Translations under genes and position numbers: made by a program
Assembly (NCBI RefSeq): GCF_030815485.1
Contig: NZ_JAUSWV010000002.1
Coordinates: 4,898,001-4,962,000, forward strand
DNA from: Streptomyces rishiriensis
Lineage (GTDB): Bacteria; Actinomycetota; Actinomycetes; Streptomycetales; Streptomycetaceae
Length of the DNA stretch: 64,000 bases
Reading direction: 5' to 3'
Part shown: positions 16,547 through 25,110 of the stretch, one piece after another
Layout of the letters: every line of letters begins with the position of its first letter
Position numbering within the stretch: the stretch's first letter is position 1
The notes under the pieces: model-generated
Told to the model about the DNA's origin: nothing
The model's database searches: none
The model's input: only the letters and a program-made list of their open reading frames with translations

Positions 16547-17619
16547 CTCTCGCCGCCGCCACCAACGAAAACCTCGCGAGCATCAGCAACACGCTGATCT
16601 ACTCCGCGATGGCCGTCTACACCCTGGCCTTCTTCGCGTACATCGCCGAGTGGCTCCTCGGCAGCCGCAGCAAGGTCGGCCGTACCGCCGCCGCGCTCAC
16701 CGCCACGACCGCGGCCGAGGGCCCGGCCGTCACCGCCGCGAAGCAGGGCGGCACGGCCGTCCTGGAGCGGCCGCAGGTCGTGGTGCGCTCCGCGGCCGGC
16801 GCGCGCGACGTGCCCGACGGGCCCGGCGCGCACGGCGGCGACGAGCAGGGCGACATGTACGGCCGGATCGCCATCTCCCTCACCGTGCTCGCGTTCCTGG
16901 TCGAGCTGGGCGGCGTGATCGCCCGCGCGGCCTCGGTGGAGCGGGCGCCGTGGGGCAACATGTACGAGTTCAACCTCACCTTCTCCACGGTGGCCGTCGG
17001 CGTGTACCTCGGGCTGCTGGCGCTGAAGAAGAACGTGCGCTGGCTCGGCCTGTTCCTGATCACCTCGGTCCTGCTGGACCTGGGTCTCGCGGTCACCGTC
17101 CTCTACACGGCGAGCGACCAGCTGGTCCCGGCGCTGCACTCGTACTGGCTGTACATCCACGTCTCCACCGCGATCTTCTGCGGCGCGGTGTTCTACGTCG
17201 GCGCGGTCGCCACGATCCTGTACCTGTTCAAGGACTCCTACGAGAACAAGCTGGCGACCGGCGGCAAGCCCGGCAGGTTCGCCAACTCGGTGCTGGACCG
17301 CCTGCCCGCCTCGGCCTCGCTCGACAAGTTCGCCTACCGGGTCAACGCGGCCGTCTTCCCGCTGTGGACGTTCACGATCATCGCGGGCGCGATCTGGGCG
17401 GGCGACGCCTGGGGCCGCTACTGGGGCTGGGACCCGAAGGAGACCTGGTCGTTCATCACCTGGGTCGCCTACGCCTGCTACCTGCACGCCCGCGCCACGG
17501 CCGGCTGGAAGGGCCGCAAGGCCGCCTACCTGGCCCTGATCGCGTTCGGCTGCTGGCTGTTCAACTACTACGGCGTCAACATCTTCGTCTCCGGAAAGCA
17601 CTCGTACGCGGGCGTGTGA
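16543..17619 (+). CDS. ccsB: c-type cytochrome biogenesis protein CcsB (ResC)
   Basis: A 358-residue polytopic membrane protein. It carries the heme-handling WWD signature WGRYWGWDPKETWSF and the conserved WLYIHVSTAIFCGAV segment of the CcsA/CcmC/CcmF superfamily, plus conserved His residues in the helices. It is the heme-exporting and ligating half of the System II synthase with ResB. It is the last gene of the operon: a strong hairpin follows 20 nt after its stop. Confidence 0.96.
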   Translation: MTLAAATNENLASISNTLIYSAMAVYTLAFFAYIAEWLLGSRSKVGRTAAALTATTAAEGPAVTAAKQGGTAVLERPQVVVRSAAGARDVPDGPGAHGGDEQGDMYGRIAISLTVLAFLVELGGVIARAASVERAPWGNMYEFNLTFSTVAVGVYLGLLALKKNVRWLGLFLITSVLLDLGLAVTVLYTASDQLVPALHSYWLYIHVSTAIFCGAVFYVGAVATILYLFKDSYENKLATGGKPGRFANSVLDRLPASASLDKFAYRVNAAVFPLWTFTIIAGAIWAGDAWGRYWGWDPKETWSFITWVAYACYLHARATAGWKGRKAAYLALIAFGCWLFNYYGVNIFVSGKHSYAGV

Positions 17620-17639
17620 GCCGCGACAAGCCGACGGTG

Positions 17640-17679
17640 AAGGCCGGTTCCTGTGACCTGGGTCACGGGAACCGGCCTT
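17640..17679 (+). terminator. 19-bp stem terminator after ccsB
   Basis: The 17640-17658 arm pairs with 17661-17679 across a 2-nt loop, with a single T-G wobble. It is the most stable hairpin I saw in the window. It ends the cytochrome c assembly operon and also covers a GTG at 17653, so that GTG cannot sensibly be the start of the following sigma gene. Confidence 0.85.
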
Positions 17680-17703
17680 CGTCGTGCGGACAGGCAGAAG
17701 GGC

Positions 17704-18327
17704 GTGGACACGACTCCGAGTACGTCGAGAACGCTGAGGAAACGAATCCGCGCGGGGGACCACGACGCATTCGCCGAGCTCTTCGACGCCTACGCCCGCT
17801 CCGTCTACAACCACGCCTACCGGCTCACGGGGGAGTGGACGGTCGCCGAGGAGGTCGTGTCGCTGACCTTCCTGGAAGCCTGGCGGCTGCGCGAGAAACC
17901 CGACGAGGCCGGCGGTTCGCTGCGCCCGTGGCTGCTGGGCATCGCCACCAACGTCACGCGCAACACCCGCCGCGCGGCCCGCAGGCACGCGGCGGCCGTG
18001 TCCCGGCTCCCGCGCGACGAGGCCGTGGAGGACTTCGCCGAGGAGGTCGCCGGACGGGTGGACGACGCCGCCCGGCTGGACCTCGTACGCACCGCGCTGG
18101 CGAGACTGCGGCGGACCGAGCGGGAGGTGCTGGCGCTGTGCGGGTGGTCCGGCCTCGACTACCGGGCCGCCGCCGAGGCGCTGGGGGTGCCGGTCGGAAC
18201 CGTACGCTCGCGGCTCTCGCGAGCGCGGACGAAGCTCGCGAAGCATATGGAACCACCGCGAACGCGCGGACAGATGAAAGGTGACCGCGGCACCGCGGTC
18301 GGGCCCGTCAAGGAGGGGAACCGATGA
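17704..18327 (+). CDS. RNA polymerase sigma factor, ECF type
   Basis: A 207-residue sigma-70 family protein of ECF size. Region 2 (FAELFDAYARSVYNHAYRLT, then WTVAEEVVSLTFLEAWR) and region 4 (LRRTEREVLALCGWSGLDYR, then GVPVGTVRSRLSRARTKL) are both clear. GTG 17704 is chosen because the in-frame GTG at 17653 lies inside the ccsB terminator. It overlaps the next gene by ATGA, and that partner has a membrane helix, so an anti-sigma or sensor role for the partner is likely. Promoter targets are unknown. Confidence 0.9.
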   Translation: MDTTPSTSRTLRKRIRAGDHDAFAELFDAYARSVYNHAYRLTGEWTVAEEVVSLTFLEAWRLREKPDEAGGSLRPWLLGIATNVTRNTRRAARRHAAAVSRLPRDEAVEDFAEEVAGRVDDAARLDLVRTALARLRRTEREVLALCGWSGLDYRAAAEALGVPVGTVRSRLSRARTKLAKHMEPPRTRGQMKGDRGTAVGPVKEGNR

Positions 18328-19271
18328 CCCAGCTTCCCGAGCAGGACCTTCCACCGGGCCGTCACCGACTCCTCAAGGAGCATCTGATGACCGAGATCGC
18401 GCACACCGGCGAAGCCCCCGCGCGCCCGGGAAGCCGATGGCTGCGCCCCGCGCTGTCCGTGGCGGCCGTGGCGACCGTCGCCGCCGTCACGTTCACCGTG
18501 CTGCCGTCGTCCGGCGACGCCGCACCGCGCACGACGACGGTGGCGGCCGTCCTGGAGGACGCGGCGCTGGTCGCGGGCCGGTCGACCGGATACGACAAGA
18601 TCCGCGACGACCAGTTCACGTACGTCGAGTCCAAGACGTCCTCCGTCAAGATCGGCAGGGACGGGAAGCGAGTCGTCACGCCCCTGCACCGCAGGGAGGT
18701 CTGGGTGTCCGTGGACGGCGGCCGCGAAGGCGTGATCCGGGACGGGACCGCCTCGCGCGAGGTGAGCTACCCGACCTATCGGCCGGAAGTGTTTCCCGGC
18801 CAGCTGTACGCCGGGTACGACTACCTCGCGTCCCTGCCCACCGACCCGGACGCGATGTACGACCGGTTCCGCGAAAAGGTCTCGCTGACGGTCCTCATGG
18901 TCGACGGGGCCTCGCCCGTCGTCCTGGAGAGGGACTACGCGCTGTTCCGGGCGGTGGGCGAACTGATGCGGGACGGGATCGTGCCGCCCGCCCAGGAGGC
19001 CGCGTTGTACCGGGCCGCCGCTCGCGTCTCCGGGGTGACCGTGGACGAGGACGCCGAGGACGTGCTCGGACGGCACGGGGTGGCGGTCGCCCGTGAGGAC
19101 GCGAAGCTGCCGTTCCGGGTGGAATGGATCTTCGACAGGAAGACGCACCAGATGCTCGGGCAGCGGACGACGGTCACCCGGGACTACGGGAAGTACAGGA
19201 AGGGGACCGTGCTCGACGACGCCGCCATCGTGCGTCGCGCCGTCGTCGACAAGGTGGGCCAGCGCCCGTAG
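18324..19271 (+). CDS. CU044_5270-family membrane protein, sigma-factor partner
   Basis: A 315-residue protein with a short cytoplasmic N-terminus (about 40 residues, too short for a classical zinc anti-sigma domain), one membrane helix (WLRPALSVAAVATVAAVTF) and a large extracytoplasmic domain with repeated motifs such as DDQFTYVESK. This matches the CU044_5270 group usually encoded directly after ECF sigma factors in actinobacteria. The 4-nt overlap with the sigma gene supports a functional pair; direct anti-sigma action is inferred, not shown. Confidence 0.8.
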   Translation: MTQLPEQDLPPGRHRLLKEHLMTEIAHTGEAPARPGSRWLRPALSVAAVATVAAVTFTVLPSSGDAAPRTTTVAAVLEDAALVAGRSTGYDKIRDDQFTYVESKTSSVKIGRDGKRVVTPLHRREVWVSVDGGREGVIRDGTASREVSYPTYRPEVFPGQLYAGYDYLASLPTDPDAMYDRFREKVSLTVLMVDGASPVVLERDYALFRAVGELMRDGIVPPAQEAALYRAAARVSGVTVDEDAEDVLGRHGVAVAREDAKLPFRVEWIFDRKTHQMLGQRTTVTRDYGKYRKGTVLDDAAIVRRAVVDKVGQRP

Positions 19272-19280
19272 GGCACCGTC

Positions 19281-20837
19281 CTAGGACGGCGGCAGGCATT
19301 CCGTGGCCGGGGGCCTTCCCTCCGGCCAGGCGATGCGGACGAAGCGGGAGCCGCCGTCGGCGTGGAGTTCGACGATCGGCACGGCCTTGTCGTACGGATT
19401 GCCGTGCACGTCCAGGCAGATCCAGCCGCTCGCCCCGCTCACCCGCAGCGAGCCCTTGACCTGGGGCCATTGCAGGCCGACGTCCGCGAGCGGCGGGACC
19501 GTCGCACCGTCGGGTGTGGCCTCGCGGATGCCGTGCACGGCCAGCGTCAGCGCGTCGAAACCGATGATCAGCTGGCCGTCCTCGAGGGCGATGTCGCCGA
19601 TCGGGCCGACCGGCTCACGGGCGCTGCGGGCGAGGAGGTCGGTGAGGACCTTCGCGTCCCCCGCGGAGCCGCCCGGCAGCCCCGCGGGGGCGTTCACCCA
19701 GGCGTCCGGGTGGGCGAGCGAGGTGTAGCGGACGGAGAGGTGGTGGGTGAGGGCGGTGCGGTCCAGCTTCTTGTCCCCGGACAGGTACGAGCCCTCGTCG
19801 CCCGTCAGCACCGTGAGCCTGCGGTTCTGACAGCCGCGTGTGCCGAGCGCGTTGACGAACTGGCGCAACTGCGTGTGCCGGCCCGCGAACAGGATGGTGT
19901 CCGTCTCCGCGGAGGTGTCGCACACCAGGTGGGTGATCTGCCGGAAGGTGTTCGCCGTCGTCCCCTCCTGGGTGCGGTCGGCCGGTGGGGTGAACGGCTG
20001 CGGCTCGTAGGGCGAACCCTTCAGCAGCGCGGTGAACGACGTCTGGAGCGTCCGCGTGTACGGGTCGCCGGGCTTGTCGTACACCAGCAGGGCCCGGCCC
20101 GCCTCGACCTTGGCGAACGAGGCGAGGGCGCGTGCCTCGTCCGTGTTGGTGGGGGAGACCCGGGCCAGGCCGGGGAAGGGATCCTTGCCGTTCTGGCCGT
20201 TGGCGAGATCGTCGGCGGTGATCGAGGCGCCGACCACCGGTATGCCCCGCCGGGTCAGTTCCGCCACGGCCTTCTTGTTGTTGTCGGTGCTCTGCCCGAC
20301 CCCGGCGACCGCGCGCAGCCGGTCGGCGCCCTTCGCCATCCGCTCCAGCTGATCGACCATCGTCTGCCAGTGGCCGCTGGTGGCACCCGGGTTGGCGAGC
20401 ACCAGACGGATCGCCGGAGCCTGTCCGTTGGAGGTGTGGTTGGCCTGCCACTGCGCCAGGTAGGCGCCCTGCACCTCGTGCTGGATGTCGCTGAGCGTCG
20501 ACGGGGTGGAGGCGGTGTACGGCAGCATCAGCGCGACCGTGACATAACTGCCCGTCTTGAGCCGGTCGTTCTCCCGGTCGATCGCCCGCACCGCCTCCCG
20601 CAGCTGGGGATGCCCGAAGTCGTAGGCGTCCGTGGCCACGCCCACGCACTCGTCGCCGCCTGCCGGACGGGCCACCCCGGGCGCGCAGGACCGGTCCTCG
20701 TCGGTGACCGCCCGCACCGCGAAGACCAGCCCGGTCAGCACGGCGGCGGTGACCAGCAGGGCGAGATAGCGGTGGAGGCGGATCTCCCAGACCTCCCGCA
20801 GCCACCGCGCCAGCGGGCTTCCGACTCCGTCGGCCAT
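19281..20837 (-). CDS. membrane-anchored type I periplasmic-binding-fold receptor
   Basis: A 518-residue protein. After a short cytoplasmic tail (MADGVGSPLARWLREVWEIR) there is one helix (YLALLVTAAVLTGLVFAV) and an extracytoplasmic domain with the two-lobe fold of branched-chain amino-acid binding proteins and ANF receptors: SYVTVALMLPYTAS, TRRGIPVVGASITADDLAN, GRALLVYDKPGDPYTRTLQ and DTILFAGRHTQLRQFV. No ABC permease is nearby. Its ATG overlaps the stop of the upstream NTPase gene by one base (TGATG). The inference is a receptor that reports ligand binding to the cytoplasmic NTPase, rather than a transport component. The C-terminus carries a small extra domain. Confidence 0.78.
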   Translation of the reverse strand: MADGVGSPLARWLREVWEIRLHRYLALLVTAAVLTGLVFAVRAVTDEDRSCAPGVARPAGGDECVGVATDAYDFGHPQLREAVRAIDRENDRLKTGSYVTVALMLPYTASTPSTLSDIQHEVQGAYLAQWQANHTSNGQAPAIRLVLANPGATSGHWQTMVDQLERMAKGADRLRAVAGVGQSTDNNKKAVAELTRRGIPVVGASITADDLANGQNGKDPFPGLARVSPTNTDEARALASFAKVEAGRALLVYDKPGDPYTRTLQTSFTALLKGSPYEPQPFTPPADRTQEGTTANTFRQITHLVCDTSAETDTILFAGRHTQLRQFVNALGTRGCQNRRLTVLTGDEGSYLSGDKKLDRTALTHHLSVRYTSLAHPDAWVNAPAGLPGGSAGDAKVLTDLLARSAREPVGPIGDIALEDGQLIIGFDALTLAVHGIREATPDGATVPPLADVGLQWPQVKGSLRVSGASGWICLDVHGNPYDKAVPIVELHADGGSRFVRIAWPEGRPPATECLPPS

Positions 20838-23020
20838 CACGCCACCCCGTCCCCGTCGTCCGGTCCGTGCCCGTCGCCGTCCGTGTCGTCGCCGTCGTCG
20901 TCCTGGGCCGGGGTGCGCAGCGGGCGGCCCGCGAGAGCGTCCGCGGGCCAGGCCTGGGAGGTCGCGAACAGCAGCGCGCCCCCGGCGGGCCGTTGGTCGG
21001 ACAGCTGGAGCAGCTCGAACTCCAGCCGCCCGCACACCTTCGGGTCCGGCAGCACCAGCGGGTCGGTCACCTGCCAGACCGCGTGCAGCAGCCGTCGTAT
21101 CCGCAGGTGGAGGGAGGCGTTCACGCCCTCCGGCGGTTCCTGGGCGGCGTCGGTGCGGCCCAGCGCGATCGCCGACCGGCGGTCGTCCTGCCCGTCGGCG
21201 TCGCGGCCTGCCGCGTCGTGCGCGTGGAAGTAGGGCGCGGACGCCAGGAAGCGCAGGGTGTCCAGCCAGGTGCGGGTGCGCAGCCCGGCGAACGTGTCGC
21301 GCAGGTAGGCCACCGCGCCGGCCGTGTCGCCGAGCGCCAGCTCGTGGTAGAGCCGGTACCGGGCGTGGGCGGGATCCTGGCCGTCCGGATCCCGGCCGTC
21401 GGCGGGGGCGTAGTGGCGGATCAGGGTCTCGTGTACCTCACGCCACCTGGCGTGGTCGGCGGGCCGGTGGTGCAGCCGGAGCAACAACAGGGTGCGGGTG
21501 AAGGGATCGCCGACGAAGTGACCCGGCGCGCCCGGCAGCCCCTCCGCGGCGAGCCTGGCCCGCAGCGACCTCACGCCGGACGAACCGAAGTCGTCGGGGA
21601 GCTGGGCGTCGGCGAGGGCGACGGCGGAGTCGTGGTCATGGGCGGCCGCGAGGACGGTCAGCTCGTCGAGCCGGTCGGCGGGGACCAGGCGCTCCAGCAG
21701 CTCGGTGTAGGCGGGCCGGCCGTCGTCGGCCTGTCCCTCCTCCAGCTTGACCTTCGCGGTGAGCAGCCGCCCCAGCGAGTCGGCCTGCGCCGGGTGTTGA
21801 CCGGCGGCGGTCGCGAGCAGCACGATGCCGAGCGGGTTGCCGCCCGTCAGCCGGTGGGTGGCGTGCGGGAACCGGGGCGGCAGCTCGGTGTCGTCGCAGA
21901 CCGCGCCGACCATGTGCAGGGTGTCGTCGGGGGACAGCGGCGTCAGCGGTACGAGCAGTGCCCGCGAGGAGGGCGAACTGCCCGGCGCCCAGTCCGTGGA
22001 GCGGGCCACCTCCGGCAGCTCACGGCGTACGGCGTCCCCGAGCGCCGGGTGGGCCGCGCCGCGCACCGTCGCCACCCACACCACCTGGTCGCCGACCCCG
22101 TCCGCCCGGTCCCGCAGGACGGCGTCCAGCAGCCCGGGACCCGGACCGCTACGGGCGTTGTCCAGCAGTACGAGCGGCCTGCCGAGCCGGGTCAGGTGCG
22201 AGCCGATCCCCGAGTACGCCTCGGCCAGGTCGGCGAGCAGCGCCCGCACCAGCCAGCGCTCGGCGTGCTCGCGCGAGGTGCCGCCTGCCCGGAAGTTCCC
22301 GGCGAGCAGCAGCAGTCCCCGCTTGGCGTTGCCGCCCGCGTTCGGATAGGAGCGGTACCAGGTGGCCGGCCGCTGCTCCTTGCGGTGTGTGACGCCCTCG
22401 GAGAGCGCCTCCAGGGTCGCTTCCACGGTCGCCGCGACGAACGGGCCCCCGCCGCTCGCCGCCGCGATCACCTTGGACGCGACCTTGGCCGCCCACCGCC
22501 CGGCCAGGGTGAACCGGGAGGCGCGCTCGTTCAGCAGCAGGATCCGCACCAGCTCCCGCCGGATGCGGTCGGAGTCGGTGCGGCCGCTCCAGTCGCTGGC
22601 CCGGACCGCCACCAGCCCGGCCGTCAGCCGCGGAAAGGTGAGCTGCCCGGCGGCCCGCACCGGCTCCGTCAGCTGCTCGGCGACGACCAGCAACGCCTGC
22701 CACACCGGCGACCAGGACTCCGGGCTCTCCTCGTGCGGCGGCCGCGCGAACTGCTCGTCCTCGCAGTCGATCAACGCGACCGGCGTACGTCTTCGGGCCT
22801 CACCCCTGCGGGTGTGTTCCGTGTAGGCGTCCCACAGTTCGGCGAGCACCGCGCTCTTGCCCAGACCCCGGCCGCCCGCCAGCACCAGCAGGGGCGGCCC
22901 GGCGGGGTGTTCGGGCTTCTCCGCGTGGAGCTCGTACGGACGGATCCCCACGAGTCGCGGTACGAGACCGGCGGGCTCGACGTCGAACAGCGCGCCACGC
23001 CCGTACAACCGTCTGTGCAC
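20837..23020 (-). CDS. STAND-like NTPase
   Basis: A 727-residue cytoplasmic protein. A Walker A motif (LVLAGGRGLGKSAVL) lies near residue 50, a Walker-B-like strand RPLVLLDNARS lies in the first half, and the downstream TGGNPLGIVLLATAAG is the GGNPL motif of STAND NTPases (MalT, NB-ARC relatives). The second half is helical and repeat-like, ending in an acidic low-complexity tail (DDDGDDTDGDG). GTG 23020 has an excellent ribosome binding site (GGGGGAGGT). It is the first gene of a two-gene operon with the receptor-like protein. STAND enzymes are signal-triggered switches; here the trigger may be the receptor. No effector domain is recognised. Confidence 0.75.
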   Translation of the reverse strand: MHRRLYGRGALFDVEPAGLVPRLVGIRPYELHAEKPEHPAGPPLLVLAGGRGLGKSAVLAELWDAYTEHTRRGEARRRTPVALIDCEDEQFARPPHEESPESWSPVWQALLVVAEQLTEPVRAAGQLTFPRLTAGLVAVRASDWSGRTDSDRIRRELVRILLLNERASRFTLAGRWAAKVASKVIAAASGGGPFVAATVEATLEALSEGVTHRKEQRPATWYRSYPNAGGNAKRGLLLLAGNFRAGGTSREHAERWLVRALLADLAEAYSGIGSHLTRLGRPLVLLDNARSGPGPGLLDAVLRDRADGVGDQVVWVATVRGAAHPALGDAVRRELPEVARSTDWAPGSSPSSRALLVPLTPLSPDDTLHMVGAVCDDTELPPRFPHATHRLTGGNPLGIVLLATAAGQHPAQADSLGRLLTAKVKLEEGQADDGRPAYTELLERLVPADRLDELTVLAAAHDHDSAVALADAQLPDDFGSSGVRSLRARLAAEGLPGAPGHFVGDPFTRTLLLLRLHHRPADHARWREVHETLIRHYAPADGRDPDGQDPAHARYRLYHELALGDTAGAVAYLRDTFAGLRTRTWLDTLRFLASAPYFHAHDAAGRDADGQDDRRSAIALGRTDAAQEPPEGVNASLHLRIRRLLHAVWQVTDPLVLPDPKVCGRLEFELLQLSDQRPAGGALLFATSQAWPADALAGRPLRTPAQDDDGDDTDGDGHGPDDGDGVA

Positions 23021-23140
23021 CGCGCACCTCCCCCAGGGCTCGGTTCCCGACGCAAGGGTAAGGAGAGGGAGTTGATAAGTGCCAGATCGCGTGGTGTCCG
23101 TTGGGTCACGAAACTTCCGGAGGTGGGCGGAACGGCCCGG

Positions 23141-23568
23141 TCATTCCACCGTGATCGGGTCCAGTTTCTCCCGCAGATACACGTGCGAGTCGACCGCCTC
23201 GTACGCCACGCGGCCGACGGGCGCCGGGACGGACTCCACGAGCGTCCCCGGGTGCAGCCGCGCCCGCCGACCTTCGCGCCGTAGGCCTGCTTGACGTCGG
23301 CGGGCAGCACGAAGAACGCCCGGGCGGCACGCCGGATGCGGTCGCGCAGGGCAGGGTCGACCCCGTGCCCGGTGACCAGCAGGAAGCCGGCGGTCCGCAG
23401 GGCGTCGTCGACGGTACGGGCCATCGCGGCGCGGGTGCCGGGAGCGCCGTCCAGCCAGGGTCCGAGGTCGATGGTCGGGACACGGGAGGTGCGCGGGGCG
23501 CCGGAGATGCGGGCGGTGGGGGAGATGCGGGCGGTGGGGGAGGTGTGGTCGGCCGGGGAATCACTCAC
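23141..23568 (-). pseudogene. internally deleted isopenicillin-N-synthase-family oxygenase
   Basis: From GTG 23568 the frame reads about 103 codons of a DIOX_N domain: VPTIDLGPWLDG, then RTAGFLLVTGHGVDPALRDR and FFVLPADVKQAYGAKVGGRG. At about 23258 it jumps to another frame that encodes only the last ~38 residues of the same kind of protein (LHPGTLVESVPAPVGRVAYE through REKLDPITVE) and the stop at 23141. The middle, with the Fe(II) and 2-oxoglutarate residues, is gone. Compared with the usual ~320 residues about 190 codons are missing, out of frame. The start overlaps the deaminase end by 8 nt, so it was once co-translated with it. It cannot be active. Confidence 0.8.
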
Positions 23569-24019
23569 CGATGTCCTCGTTCCAGAGAGCCGGGTTCGCA
23601 GCGATGAAGTCACGCATCAGGGCGATGCACGCGAAGTCGTCGAGGAGCACGATCTCGACACCGTGCTCCGCCAGCCAGTCGTGACCGCCGTGGAAGGTGC
23701 GCGCCTCGCCGACGAGCACCCGGGAGATGCCGAACTGGCGGACCAGCCCGGAGCAGTACCAGCAGGGGGACAGGGTGGTCACCATCGTCGTGCCGCGGTA
23801 CGAGCGTTGCCGCCCCGCCGCGCGGAAGGCGGCCGTCTCCGCGTGCGTCGAGGGGTCGTCGTCCTGGACGCGCCGGTTGTGGCCGCGGCCCAGCAGGGTG
23901 CCGTCCGGGCCGTAGAGCGCGGCGCCGATCGGGATACCGCCCTCCGCGAGACCGGCCCGCGCCTCCTCGACGGCGGTGGCGAGCCACGACCGTGCCGTCG
24001 CCTGATCCATCCGCACCAT
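23561..24019 (-). CDS. cytidine/guanine deaminase-family protein
   Basis: A 152-residue zinc deaminase. The motifs are HAETAAFRAAG (zinc His and catalytic Glu) and SPCWYCSGLV (two zinc Cys), in the order of the nucleobase/cytosine deaminase branch (CodA-like yeast type or guanine deaminase). It hydrolyses an amino group from a nucleobase in the cytoplasm; which base is not certain. ATG 24019 follows GAGGAGG at good spacing. Its 3' end contains the start of the broken oxygenase gene, so the two formed a base-modifying pair before the oxygenase was lost. Confidence 0.9.
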   Translation of the reverse strand: MVRMDQATARSWLATAVEEARAGLAEGGIPIGAALYGPDGTLLGRGHNRRVQDDDPSTHAETAAFRAAGRQRSYRGTTMVTTLSPCWYCSGLVRQFGISRVLVGEARTFHGGHDWLAEHGVEIVLLDDFACIALMRDFIAANPALWNEDIGE

Positions 24020-24324
24020 GAGGTCCTCCTCGACTCCGCGACAGGCTGCGCGCCTTCACCCCGATCCGTGCCCGGAGGGAGCCGCGCCGACGCGGGCGCT
24101 CACGCGATCGTGTGGTGAGGCGGCCGGTCGTCCGGTCGGTGATCCGGCCGGCAATCCGGGCGGTGACCGGGCGACAGCTGCCAGGGCCCGGGCTGCCGAG
24201 CGGGTCCTGACAGCACACCCGACCGTGCCGAGATCCCCCGGGAAATGTCCGGGAGCGGGTCAAGTAACCTGTGCCGATCACCGCCGCAGGCGCGGCAGTT
24301 GAGCCCCGGGCGGAAGGAAAGGTC

Positions 24325-25110
24325 ATGGTTGCTGCTCCTGTTCTGGAGGAGCTGCGGGAGGTCTGCCAGCCGCAGGCCAAGCTCGCCAGCCGCAACGGCG
24401 AGCACTGGGCGGGGCGGCTCTACATGCGGCGCGTCTCGCTGCGGTTCACCCGCCAGCTGGTGCGCACCCGGGTCACCCCGGACCAGCTGACCTGGACGAT
24501 GGTGGTGTGCGGGGTGCTGTCCGGCGCCGCGCTGCTGATCCCCGGTCTCACGGGGGCCGTGCTCGCCGCCCTCCTGATGCAGTTGTTCCTGCTCTTCGAC
24601 TGCGTGGACGGCGAGGTCGCCCGCTGGAAGGGGCAGAACAGCGCGACCGGCATCTACGTCGACCGGCTCGGCGCCTATCTGGCCGACGCGGCGCTCATGA
24701 TCGGCTTCGGCTTCCGGGCCGCCGAGTCCGGCCTCGGCGGCTGGGCGGGCTTCAACGGCTGGGTGTCACTGGGTCTCGCGACCGCGCTCGGCGTGGTGCT
24801 GCTGAAGGCCTCGACCGACCTGGTGGACGTGGCCCGGGCCCGGCGCGGGCTCGCCGTTGCCGACGACGAGGCCACCGCGCCCCGTTCCCAGGGCGTCGCC
24901 TCGCTGCGTCGCCTCGCCGCCGCCTTCAAGATCCACCGGGTCACCAACGGCATCGAGGCCTCCCTCGTCCTGCTGGCCGTGGCCGCCCTGGACGCGGCGA
25001 CCGGCGGTGTCGGGCCCACCCGCTGGGCGCTGGCGGCCATCGCCGCGATCACCTGGCTGATGGTCCCCGCGCACCTGCTGTCGATCCTGTCGTCGTCCCG
25101 GCTGCGGTGA
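24325..25110 (+). CDS. CDP-alcohol phosphatidyltransferase family protein
   Basis: A 261-residue membrane enzyme. The family motif is present: DCVDGEVARWKGQNSATG followed by IYVDRLGAY, with DG, AR, G and D at the canonical spacing; the last Asp of the strict consensus (three residues after the previous one) is Ala here. Several hydrophobic helices follow. Such enzymes transfer a phosphatidyl or phospho-alcohol group from a CDP-linked donor in phospholipid or phosphodiester-polymer synthesis. The substrate pair is unknown. ATG 24325 follows GGAAGGAAAGG. Confidence 0.88.
   Translation: MVAAPVLEELREVCQPQAKLASRNGEHWAGRLYMRRVSLRFTRQLVRTRVTPDQLTWTMVVCGVLSGAALLIPGLTGAVLAALLMQLFLLFDCVDGEVARWKGQNSATGIYVDRLGAYLADAALMIGFGFRAAESGLGGWAGFNGWVSLGLATALGVVLLKASTDLVDVARARRGLAVADDEATAPRSQGVASLRRLAAAFKIHRVTNGIEASLVLLAVAALDAATGGVGPTRWALAAIAAITWLMVPAHLLSILSSSRLR

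Noticed and set aside
17653..17703. Upstream GTG at 17653 as the sigma factor start
   Set aside because: It lies inside the 19-bp terminator hairpin of the ccsB operon; GTG 17704 starts just after.
22771..23140. Reading the oxygenase frame on through 23140 to 22771 as a 280-residue protein
   Set aside because: After about 23258 this frame gives Arg/Ser-rich nonsense and crosses into the NTPase gene; the true C-terminal sequence is in another frame.
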